Assembly: GCA_000310025.1 (NCBI GenBank)
Contig: FN648564.1
Location: 749,312-768,887, forward strand
Origin: Ectocarpus siliculosus
Lineage: Eukaryota > Sar > Phaeophyceae > Ectocarpales > Ectocarpaceae
Direction: 5' to 3'
DNA length: 19,576 nucleotides
Part shown: positions 9,771 to 17,919 of the stretch, in pieces
How positions within the stretch are numbered: the stretch's first letter is position 1
Layout: each line of letters starts with the position of its first letter
Notes under the pieces: model-generated
Database searches by the model: none
The model's input: only the letters and a program-made list of their open reading frames with translations
What the model was told of the DNA's origin: nothing
Translations under genes and position numbers: made by a program

Positions 9771-10110
9771 CCCAAGCTCTAGCTTGGGTCTCAGTCGATC
9801 AAAAGTCTTTTTTTTCCGTCTGTGGAGTTTTCAGTAGCATAGCGGACCCCTTGCCCGACCGGGTCGAAAAGGCCGATCTCAGCCCACACTGCGAACCTCC
9901 GAGAACTACCAGCAGTTCTGGGTAGCTGAGACGATTTCAAGACCTCTCACAGTCGTTTGAGCATCTATCGCTTGCTGTGGGGCGATAACCAGTTTCTCCG
10001 TCGACAAGAAGATCTGCGTTACATCGTCACATCGGAACGACCAGATTGGTTGACTTGTCGTTGAGGGTCCTCTTTTTATAGATCTTTTTGTATAAGAGTC
10101 GTCTTCATTT
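9771..10110. repeat. Hairpin-bearing repeat, copy 3
   Basis: This is a near full-length second copy of 9048-9397: the same opening inverted repeat (9771-9788), hairpin (9877-9931) and tail (TTTTGTATAAGAG). It has one instead of two GGAACGACCAGA units. Its left edge, like that of copy 1, begins exactly at CCCAAGCT, with different sequence before it, so this is a candidate true element end. Confidence 0.87.
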
Positions 10111-10206
10111 TTTTCGCCGCCCGCGCCAACCCTTCTTTTTACAGATCTTTTTATATAGAGTCGTCTTCTTTTTTTCGCCGCCCGCCCCAAGCCTTGCTTG
10201 CTTCTC
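10081..10206. repeat. 63-bp tandem duplication
   Basis: Two adjacent units start at GATCTTTTTGTATAAGAGTC (10081) and GATCTTTTTATATAGAGTC (10144). Each continues with GTCGTCTTC, a T-run and CGCCGCCCGC. A related CCCGCGCCAAGCC echo follows at about 10213, next to a repeated CCTTGCTTGCT. It lies at the right end of repeat copy 3. Confidence 0.75.
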
Positions 10207-10288
10207 TCGTGTCCCGCGCCAAGCCTTGCTTGCTGGCTACGCTTCTCTCGAGATGCTGACCGACCTCAGCACACAGCTGGACATTCTG

Positions 10289-10433
10289 TGTACATACAGC
10301 AGGAGCTGCTTTTGTTCTGTTGTTGCAACTTTCTGCATGGATGGCTCTTTTGTGGTGCGAAAATTAGCATTTTATTGTTGTTGTTGATGTGCGGACGAGA
10401 GGACGAGAGTGGTAGGCAAAAGCAGTACGTACC
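10289..10433. repeat. Module B, copy 1
   Basis: Contains TACATACAGCAGGAGCTGCT, ATGGATGGCTCTTTTGTGGTG, a GTT run and GCGGACGAGAGGACGAGAG followed by GGTAGGCAAAAGCAGTACGT. The same landmarks recur in the same order at 13613-13771. No open frame is shared between the copies. Confidence 0.8.
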
Positions 10434-10535
10434 TGCAAATCTCCGGCAACTACCAGCAGTTCTGGGTAGCTGAGACGATTTCAAGACCTCTCACAGTCGT
10501 TTGAGCAGCTATCGCTCGCTGTGGGGCGATAACCA
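10434..10535. repeat. Hairpin-bearing repeat, copy 4 (central fragment)
   Basis: Carries CAACTACCAGCAGTTCTGGG through GCTGTGGGGCGATAACCAGT, matching the central part of copies 1-3. The left arm of the hairpin (TCTCAGCCC) is absent, so the structure cannot form here. It lies exactly between module B copy 1 and module C copy 1. Confidence 0.8.
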
Positions 10536-10541
10536 GTGATT

Positions 10542-11640
10542 TTGTGATTTTCTTCCTTAGTCTATAGTGACCGTTGTACACATGCGGTGGCTGCTGTTAT
10601 GCTCGGAAGATGCTGCAAAGGTCATAAGGTTATCGTCTCTGTCGCTTGGGCTGCACGCCGTGCTCGCGTAGGAGATGCGCATTCCTCATTTTTTCTCTGT
10701 GCCGATATCCATGAAGAAAAGCAACGGCAGCACGGTTGAAGATACAGACAACAGACGGTCCGCCATACCCTTTTTTTTTTCTTCTCTTACATGCATGGAT
10801 GGGTGGTAAAGCATCGCAAGCGTGTTGCTGCCTTACTTACCTTTAGTGTGCTGCGTAGTCGTAATTTGAGCGATAAGGGGTAGATGGCAGGACAACAATC
10901 TTATTTGCGTAGTGAGGTTTGACAACTGGTCGTTCGTGGAACGGTGCGCGTCTATCGCGACGGCAAGCGTATTGAGAAAATAGTTCGTCCGTGGTGCTTC
11001 TCGTCATCATTTTCTATTTCGTTGTCACTTCATACTTCATACCACAAGTGATGAAAGAGAGTCTCCACAGTTAGTTCGGAAACGGCGACTATATTTGGTT
11101 TGTTGCGTTTGTTGTTGCTGAGCACACATCGGATGTCGTCGTTCGTTACAGCCTGCGGTGGGCCACAGGGACGAGAGTGAGTGTCTTCGGTTAGGGTCTC
11201 GAGAGTTAATTAATGCCTTCTCTACGCTTTCTTCTGTTGATCTACGTAGTAGTAGCACCTGTCTCTCCTTCTCGCCTATTATCGCCGTTGGGGTCCCAAC
11301 AACATCGAACGTCAACCGCAATCGTTTTTCTTCTTGCTGAGTAAGAGGCTATTTGTGTAGTACGTACCCGGCTGCTGTATGTGAGGCGATGGGCGCTGCC
11401 TCTTTACTTGAAGCAACGGGGGCATGGCCCCTATAATGTTTGCTGCATGCTGTGCTATGTGACAGCTTCCAGCGGTTCAGAGCGGCGACGGTGGTTTTCG
11501 TATGCTCTCTTTTGCCACCTCCCTGAAGCCTGTCGCGTCTGGCTCACTTGTCTTTGTCGTCCCTTCTTCTTTTTCTTTTTTTTCTTAACATAGTCTATAT
11601 ATATTTTATTTTTCCGCTTGCTTTTTGGGGTCCGCCGGTC
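10542..11640. repeat. Module C, copy 1 (about 1.1 kb)
   Basis: This is a divergent direct copy of 12175-13290. Shared landmarks in order are TTGTGATTTTCTTCCT, GGTTATCGTCTCTGT, CAACAGACGGTCCGCC, GCTGCGTAGTCGTAATTTGA, GGGTCCCAACAACATCGAAC, GCTGAGTAAGAGGCTA, CCTGAAGCCTGTCGCGTCTG and TTTTGGGGTCC. Substitutions and small indels are frequent and no frame is conserved, so this is old non-coding duplicated sequence, probably of mobile-element origin. Confidence 0.85.
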
Positions 11641-12174
11641 ATCCGCCCACCACCCATTAGTTCAGTTTTAAATGTTGTTGTTGTTGTTGTTGTTGTTGTC
11701 TTCGCATTAAAAACCGTTCAGATCTCTCTCTACCCAGTACCTTCATATGTGCGTACTGATCCAACACTTGACGCGGTCGATTCCCGTGGTCACAGGCTAA
11801 CTTACCCTAAAGAGGTACGCTAAAACAAACTGGCCCCGAAAGGTCCGCAAGTCAATAAAAATCAACGACAGATAGATATTCTTTGGAACGGGGTGTTTAC
11901 TTGCCATCTCTATGCAAGTTTCACAATTAATTTTGAAGCTTTTCTGAAGCTAGTTGAAACAGTAGTGTCATCGTTCGATATCCGTTCGGTGAGGAATCAA
12001 TCGCAAATCATGACCCGTCCCCGAGTTGTAGCAGCTTCCGCCTCCTGGGGCCGGCAAGAGTCGGCCTTCACTGCTGTACCTTGTCTGTTTCGCCATGGGA
12101 ATGGCCGGTTCAAAGCGAAAGAGGGTCCTGCGTGCTGCGCGCCACCACCTTTTTTTTTTTGCGTTTGTTTGTTG
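11641..12174. other. Unique spacer between the two C modules
   Basis: No similarity to the flanking repeats was noticed. It holds a GTT run at 11673-11699. A 95-aa + strand frame (11893-12180) has no recognisable motif and is considered chance. Confidence 0.5.
11673..11699. repeat. (TGT)9 microsatellite
   Basis: Nine uninterrupted TGT units. Shorter GTT runs also occur inside modules B and C, so this trinucleotide is common in the island. Confidence 0.9.
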
Positions 12175-13290
12175 TTGTGATTTTCTTCCTGAGTGACCGT
12201 TGTTGTACACAACATGCGGCTGCTGCTGTACACATACTTGCGGTTGCTGCAGTATATGCTCGGAATGTGCTGAAAAGAAAGGTCGTAAGGTTATCGTCTC
12301 TGTTTTTTTGGGCTGCACGCGTTGCTCGCGTAGGCGATGCGCGTCTCCTACTTTTTTCCAGTGTCGTTGTCGGCAGCACAGTCAGTTGAAGAGACAAACA
12401 ACAACAGACGGTCCGCCTTGTTTTGTTTTGCTGCATGCATGGTTGGTATGCATCGGCACGCGTGTTGCTTCCTTGCCTTGAGTCTGCTGCGTAGTCGTAA
12501 TTTGAGCGATAGGTAAGCTAGATGGCAGCACAATCTTAGATACTACGTAGTGAGGTATGATAACCAACAGCTCGTTCGTGCAGCGGTGCGCATCTATGGC
12601 GGACGGCAAGCGTATTGCGATAATAGTTCGTCCGTGGTGCTATGTAGTCGTGCTCTTTTTAGTTCTCACTTCCTACAACAAGATAGTAGTCCACAGCTCG
12701 CACACGGCGACTGACTATATTTGTTTGTTGTTGTGCTTGTTTGCTGTTGCTGAGCCGACATCGGATATCGCCGTTCGATACACAACGTGACATCATGTCT
12801 GACAGCCTGCGGCGGGCCAGAGGGACGAGAGTGAGTGTCTTCTCGACAGAGTCAATGCCTTCTCTTCTCGAGAGAGTCAATGCCTTCTCTTCTCGAGAGA
12901 GTCAATGCCTTGTCTTCTCTCCGCTCTCGTATTTTTGTCTACCTCTCTTTCTCTCTCTCTCGCCTTTCGCCGGTAGGGTCCCAACAACATCGAACGTCAA
13001 CCAACCGCAGTCGTTTCGCTTTTTGCTGAGTAAGAGGCTACCCGTGCATCCGGCTGCTGCATGTGAAGCGATGGGCGTTATGCCAAGCAATGGACTTGGG
13101 CCCTACCTAATATTTGCTCCATATGTAGTGCTATGTGAGAGTTTCCAGCGGTCCGGAGCGAGCGGCGACGGTGCTTTTCTTCTATGCGCTCTTTTGCCTC
13201 CTCCCTGAAGCCTGTCGCGTCTGACTCGTTTGTTCTCGCTTCTTTCTTTCTTTTGTTTTTCATGCTTTTGTATTTTGGGGTCCCCCGGTT
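12175..13290. repeat. Module C, copy 2 (about 1.1 kb)
   Basis: Same landmarks and order as 10542-11640, on the same strand. It differs by several insertions, including the 25-bp tandem array at 12851-12925, which copy 1 has only as a single degenerate unit. It is followed by modules A (13409) and B (13613). That order contrasts with copy 1, where A and B lie upstream. Confidence 0.85.
12851..12925. repeat. 25-bp tandem repeat, 3 copies
   Basis: Units start at 12851, 12876 and 12901 with GTCAATGCCTTCTCTTCTCG. Each junction carries the palindrome TCTCGAGA; the third unit is degraded. It appears to be a local expansion of a single unit present in module C copy 1 (near 11210). Confidence 0.9.
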
Positions 13291-13408
13291 CCTGTGTGCT
13301 CATCGGGCATCTTCTTGGTGTCTACCTTGATTGTTACCCGCTGCAAAAATCGAAAGCTTCAGACAGGCAACGCGACGATACTCGTCGAGATGCCATACAC
13401 AATGAATT

Positions 13409-13448
13409 CATTGCTAATCTGTCTCAGACTCTTTTCTATGATGGAGAT
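13409..13448. repeat. Module A, copy 2
   Basis: Exact 40-bp match to 9705-9744. Here the following sequence runs on without the hairpin-bearing repeat, so this copy probably shows the state before that insertion. Confidence 0.85.
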
Positions 13449-13612
13449 GGATTCGTTGTGTCATATTAAGAAGAATAAACATAAAAAAACATCCTCGGTC
13501 GTTACTCTATCGATACCTCACACCCACCCCTACTCACGCCGACGCAGACACAGACAGGCAGACTCAGCTCTTTCGCCTGTGCTGTATCTGTTGTTCGTGC
13601 GTGCTGAAAAAT

Positions 13613-13771
13613 GGTACATACAGCAGCAGCTTACCGCAGCAGGAGCTGCTTTTTGCTTGTTTGTACAGCTTTTCCTGCAGGGATGGCTCTTGTTGTGCGG
13701 CAAGTTGCATTGTTTGTTGTTGATGCGGACGAGAGGACGAGAGTGAGTGGTAGGCAAAAGCAGTACGTACC
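13613..13771. repeat. Module B, copy 2
   Basis: Matches 10289-10433 in order (TACATACAGCAG, GGAGCTGCTTTT, GATGGCTCTTGTTGTGCGG, GCGGACGAGAGGACGAGAG, GGTAGGCAAAAGCAGTACGT). It has a small insertion near 13620 and a 4-bp GTGA duplication. It marks the right end of the repeat island. Confidence 0.8.
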
Positions 13772-13772
13772 G

Positions 13773-14830
13773 TGTTAAAGGGACAGACAGAGTGCCTACC
13801 GTGTGTATGTAGACGTTGCATTTCGTGATTCCCGAGGATCGGATGTATGTGTTGTTTTTTTATTGCGTACCCGCGTCCATCACGACCATTATTGCGTAGT
13901 GTGTCGGCTAATTAAGGTCCTTCCCGTTCGTGGTGTCAGCACACGCGCAACACGCGACTAAAATAAAAATATAAAGCTTGGGACTAGCAACGCCGACGAT
14001 ATTCGTCGGCTTGCTTTCAACAATTTATTATTCCTTAATTAAAGACACAGCAGTGCCGACAGGTTGGTTCCATTGGAACAAATTCCCCTGCTCTGCTGCT
14101 GCTGTCATTGTGTAATGCACTCAAAAAGACGCGCAAAGTAAGTATACAGATATATATGCAATACATACTGGTATATACATACATGCAGTGCCTCGTGCCG
14201 GTGTAGATTAGCATCTTCTGTCTTGTTTTTTTGCTCTCCATCCTAGGGAACAACAGCACGTTGGTGATGCCTTTTGCCTTCCTATTTACGTAGCACAAGA
14301 ATGGCGAAATGTTGATTCGAGTTTCGAAATTGAGAAAAGGGAGACAGAGTGTAAACGCCAGAGAGACACAGATTTGCTGACCGCCACCGAGTATTTTCCA
14401 AGCGCGCGCCCCGTCAAAGGGAGAAGACTTTTTTTTTTTCGAATCCCCGGGATCTTTACGAGGCAATTTGCCACTGGAGAAATCTCTGCCGACAGACGCG
14501 AGAAACCACATCATCAGCGCTTGTGCTCCTTGCTGTTGGTGCACACGTCACGAACGCCAGGTATCCTTGCTGCTCTCTCTTTCTTGTCTGCCCTGTCGTC
14601 CCTCTTGCCAGCTTGCCCTTGCCTCCGCCTGTACCTGTAAAGATACGTGGGGTGGATCGCCCGTGTGGGGACCGCCGCGCCCTTGGCTCTCGCTCGCAAT
14701 AAAATACCCTCCGTACTGCTGTGCATCTTTCGCTGCTGCTGCTGCTGCTGCAGTTGAGAGTTGAGAGAGCGAGAACCAAACGAGAAGCGGTACTGGGCGG
14801 ACAGCAGAGGAGGCAGGCCTTTCCTTCCTG
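13773..14830. other. Upstream region of gene 2
   Basis: No coding frame is convincing. The 169-aa minus-strand frame at 14035-14544 lacks motifs and is low-complexity in part. A TATAAAG string occurs at 13970 and a small hairpin at 13992-14010. A CTG run lies at about 14738-14752, shortly before the start codon. The promoter and 5' leader of gene 2 should lie here, but I cannot place the start site. Confidence 0.45.
13992..14010. repeat. Short perfect hairpin (8-bp stem, 3-nt loop)
   Basis: GCCGACGA-TAT-TCGTCGGC. No T-run follows directly and no function is assigned. A TAATTAAGG string before it (about 13910) reappears inverted at about 14034, giving a loose larger inverted repeat around the hairpin. 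Confidence 0.6.
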
Positions 14831-15395
14831 ATGACGGGCAAGGCCAAGCACTGGAGCCTCGTCAACAGCAGCGGGTGCCCGACCGCGAGGAGCGGTCACT
14901 GCGCCACGGTTGCCAGGGACGCGCTCTACGTGTTCGGAGGATGTGGGCATCCCGCGGCGGCAAGCAGCGCCGCCGCGGCCAGCGTTGATGCCCAGCTTCC
15001 CGCCGAGGCCTTGCCCATCTGCCTGGGCGACCTGCACGTCTACGACCTGGCGCGGCAGCGCTGGTCGGAGGTGAGGCCCCCGGCCCGGGCTGCGGACTCT
15101 GCGAGCGAGGAGCCGCGCCCAGCAGAGCGCACCTGCGCAGCGATGTGCGCAAGCGAAGGGGAGCACGCGGAGGACCGGCTGTTTCTCTCGGGCGGCGCTG
15201 GCGACGACCCCTACGACCTGCGGGGTTGCTGCTGGGAGTTCTGCGTTCGCCGCCGCGCGTGGCGGCTGCTGTACGAGGGAGGATCTGCGGCGCCGTCTGC
15301 GGCACCCGAGACGATGAGCCCGTGCAGACGCATCGGGCACACCATGGTTCACGATTCCACGCGCAACCGGCTCGTGATTTTTGGAGGTTCAACCG
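14831..15395 (+). CDS. Gene 2 exon 1 (Kelch blades 1-3, part)
   Basis: This exon encodes residues 1-188 and the first base of codon 189. It ends at a consensus GTAAGT donor, just after the IFGGST core of blade 3. Coding GC content is very high, in sharp contrast to the flanking DNA. An Ala-rich loop (about residues 41-60) sits inside blade 1. Unspliced, the frame would stop at 15451. Confidence 0.82.
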
Positions 15396-17919
15396 GTAAG
15401 TGGCGCATTACACAAAACATCAAGCACTGGTGTGGTGGATCGAAGATTTGAACATTTTGGCGTGCACCTCTGATGATGATGGTCCCGGAAAGGGCGTCGC
15501 GCATGGAGCAAGTTCGTGTGACCAGCTTCCCCCCCCGCCTCAATCTTCGTAGGAGCTTGTCAGCCCCTCTCTCAGGGTGTCAACCGTATTTCTCATTGGA
15601 TGCTTTGCCAGGGTCCGCTTTCCAAAAATGGCTTTCTTCGAATACGAGTCCGGTGGTGACATCGAGCCTACAGCAGCAGTACTCTATCTCGCTGTCTCCC
15701 TCTCTTCTCTCGCTCTCTCTCTTGCCACGCACATACACACCAGTGCTTTGATCCTGCTTCTGCTGCCACAGCCACTCATCATGCCCGATGCCATGTTTGG
15801 GTGCTGTGCCGCCGAGGATTGACACACCTGCCACGTGCTGTGTTGCGCGCCTATACTGCTGTTTGTAGTATTAATAGCTCTCGAGGAGGGGCAGCTGCCA
15901 CTGCTGCTGTCGGGCATCACGGGCACCTCTCCTGCTGTTCGTACTTTGCCATCGGCGTACGTTTATGAACGGTTTTTCTGATGCGACCACATTCGTAAAC
16001 GAACGTGATGAAATCCATGGCTACACCTGTCGTTTGTCCTGCACATTTATCCACGGATAGCGAGCGCTGCACGGATACGATTTGGGTTCAAAAACCAAAT
16101 TCTTGTTGTTGTGCCCGTCAAAAATATGTATACTGGTAGAAAAGGAGTGATGCTCAAACGTACTACATGTAGAGTATTAGTGACATTTTTTCTCGCCATG
16201 TGCACGCGTGTGCGTTCGTTCGTTCGTTCCCCCTACACACAGGCCACGAGTACTTCAACGACACGCAGGCGTTCGACCTGGCAACCGGCACGTGGACGGC
16301 GCTCGCTACCACCGGAGAGCGCCCCAGCCCCCGCTACAAGCACCAGGCCTTCTTAGACGCCGACTTCATGTACGTCGTCGGCGGTGGCTCCTTCGAGCCG
16401 GAGGGCCCGGACCTCGACGTCTACCGCTTGCCGCTCACCGCCGGCGGCGGGAAGGCACTGCTGGAGTGGGAGCGGGTGAGGCCCACGGGAACGCCTCCGC
16501 GTTGCCGGGCCGCTCACGGGCTCGCCTGGGACCGTGTCGGCCGGGCAGCGTACATCTGGGGCGGTTTCACCAGCGGCATGGAGCTGGACAGCACGTTCTG
16601 CGCTCTCCGCCTCCCTCCTTCAGCGCCCCCCGCCCCCCGTGCGGCGCAAAGAACAGCGGCGGCGGCGGTGGCGGCAGTGGCGCCTACGGCCATCCCGCCC
16701 CCCGCGGCGGTGGCCTCCTGTGATGCTCCATTACCCGGTGGCGGCGGTGGTACGGCGGCGGCAGCGGCGGCAGCGGCGGGTGTGATCGGCCAACCGCGGG
16801 ATCTGGTCGGGTCTGTTGAAGCGGTTGGGAGGAGAAACAGCAGTCGGGCGGTCGACGGGCGGTTCCGGCGGACTCTCTCGGCGGACGCGGCGGGGATGGT
16901 AACGGCTGCGGCCGCCAGGGAGAACAAGCCCAGCGGCTTCCGGGGCGGGGGTCTAGGGCGCCGGGCGTCGGCGTCGGCGACGGAATTCGCGGAGCAGCAG
17001 CAATGGCAGCAGGAGGAGCGGTACCGGCACCACAACCAGCAGCAGCAGCAGGTACCGCAGGAGCAGGAGCAGCAGCAACAGCAACAGCAACAGCTGCAGC
17101 AGGAAGCGCGGCAGGAGTCACCGCCGGAAGCGGCGCAAGCCAGGAGCCCCCCGGAAAGAGCGGGCGGAAGAGAGCGCTGGCGGCGTAGGGGGCAGCGTCT
17201 CTGGCGGCAGACGTCTAGCGTGGAGCGTGCCCGCGGCGGCAACGAGGGCAATGCCACTACGCCGAGACTCCGCAGTATGAGGGAGACTGTCGTGGGGGCA
17301 GGGGTGGGCCGCAGGCCGGCTGCAGGGACTCTGGGGTGGCGGCGGCGGCGGCGGCGGCGGCGGAGCAGAAGATCAAGAAGCGGCTGCCAACCGCGCTCCC
17401 TCCCCCCCCGCGCCTGTGGCTGCGTTGTCCCTTCCCCGCCCCCCACCCGAGCCGCAGGCACCAGTGCCATCGACCGCTACTGCCGCCGCCGCCGCCCCCG
17501 CTGCTGTGCCGGTGGTGGGCGAGAAGCTGTCGTGGGTGTCGCTGCCGTCCGGCCAAGGGGGCAGCGCTGCCTTTGCCGCCAACGCCGAGGAGGCGGGCCG
17601 CGCTACCCCTTCCTCCCCCACCGGGCGGTCGTTCCACTGCGCGTTCTTCCACGGGGGCGCCTGCTACATCACGGGGGGATCCGACGGGGCGCGCAAGTTC
17701 GGCGACATGTGGAGGTTCTGCGCCCGCGAGACACCCCCGCCGCTGACGACGCTGGCCGCTCGCGCGTTTGTCTCCGGGGCGACGGCAAGGAGAAACGGAG
17801 GCGGCAGAGGTAGGGTCGGCGGTGCCGGTGGTGACGGAAAGTGCGAGCTTGGGGGCTTGCCTGGGGAGCTGCGGGAAGCCTTGCAGCGTCTCAACATGCA
17901 GGCGGAGGTTGTGCTCTAA
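14831..17919 (+). CDS. Kelch-repeat beta-propeller protein, KLHDC10-like
   Basis: Exon 1 is 14831-15395 and exon 2 begins at 16243; they join in phase 1 through a Gly codon (GGST/G/HEYFND). The first ATG follows an in-frame stop at 14762. Kelch motifs: blade 1 about 18-80 (RSGHCATV, LYVFGG, DLHVYDLARQRW), blade 2 about 99-145 (RLFLSGG, WEFCVRRRAW), blade 3 about 165-207 (RRIGHTMV, LVIFGG, FDLATGTW), blade 4 about 217-264 (PRYKHQAF, MYVVGGG, DVYRLPL) and blade 5 from about 274 (RCRAAHGL, AYIWGG, TFCALRLP). An Ala/Gly/Gln/Arg-rich insertion follows, then KLSWVSLP and a last blade (RSFHCAFF, CYITGG, FGDMWRFC), ending in GELREALQRLNMQAEVVL. The blade order and FHCA...GG signature resemble KLHDC10, a CUL2 ubiquitin-ligase substrate receptor; that role is only inferred here. 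The last part is read in another frame: a 130-bp intron (17185-17314) gives 703 aa, a 1-nt correction about 746 aa. Confidence 0.78.
15396..16242 (+). other. Gene 2 intron (847 bp)
   Basis: It runs from a GTAAGT donor to a CCCCCTACACACAG acceptor. It splits blade 3 between its GG core and its following strand. A (CGTT)4 microsatellite (16213-16228) lies just before the acceptor. No gene is seen inside. Confidence 0.8.
16213..16228. repeat. (CGTT)4 microsatellite near the acceptor
   Basis: Four CGTT units end 14 nt before the gene 2 exon 2 boundary, so length changes would alter the pyrimidine tract of the acceptor. Confidence 0.85.
16243..17919 (+). CDS. Gene 2 exon 2 (rest of blade 3 to C-terminus, with a frame change)
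   Basis: From 16243 the reading continues blades 3-5 in one frame. That frame stays open to 17813 but becomes Arg/Gly/Pro-rich nonsense after about 17280. The frame holding KLSWVSLP (from 17524), the final Kelch blade (17626-17721) and the TAA at 17917-17919 is a different one, open from 17281. The switch must lie between about 17185 and 17520. A (GGC/CGG)n run at 17338-17362 is a likely place for an indel. A GTAGGG donor at 17185 with a GCCGCAG acceptor ending at 17314 is an in-phase alternative. Confidence 0.7.
16615..17520 (+). other. Low-complexity insertion coding region inside Kelch blade 5
   Basis: The region encodes runs of Ala and Gly, a Gln-rich stretch at about 17019-17105 (QQQQQVPQEQEQQQQ and onward) and Arg/Ser/Pro-rich segments. 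It separates the TFCALRLP strand from the KLSWVSLP strand, which in a canonical blade would be adjacent. It is presumably a long disordered loop projecting from the propeller. The DNA is dense in GGC, CAG and GCG triplets, so length variation is expected. Confidence 0.75.

Noticed and set aside
9906-10190. Minus-strand frames in the hairpin repeats that share the string KRGPSTTS
   Set aside because: The shared residues simply reflect the DNA duplication; the frames are not maintained over the full repeat and have no motif.
12851-12925. CRISPR-like array
   Set aside because: The 25-bp units are directly adjacent, with no unique spacers, and the DNA is eukaryotic.
10542-13290. The two C modules as LTRs of a retrotransposon
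   Set aside because: The spacer is only 534 bp. No primer-binding site or polypurine tract was found at its edges, the ends do not show TG...CA, and no gag/pol frame is visible.
14035-14544. 169-aa minus-strand open frame upstream of gene 2
   Set aside because: It includes low-complexity KKKK and TA-rich microsatellite translation; no motif, and codon use is unlike the two real genes.
14456-15352. 298-aa minus-strand open frame
   Set aside because: Antisense to Kelch exon 1; its Arg/Ala/Pro-rich sequence follows from the codon bias of the real gene.
16080-16105. tRNA T-arm / SINE box B-like sequence (TTTGG-GTTCAAAAA-CCAAA)
   Set aside because: The loop is too long, the box B consensus is not met, and no matching box A or cloverleaf can be drawn upstream.
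16514-17470. 318-aa minus-strand open frame
   Set aside because: It lies opposite the Kelch exon and is a composition shadow of GC-rich triplet repeats (poly-Cys, poly-Arg, poly-Ala); it has no motif.
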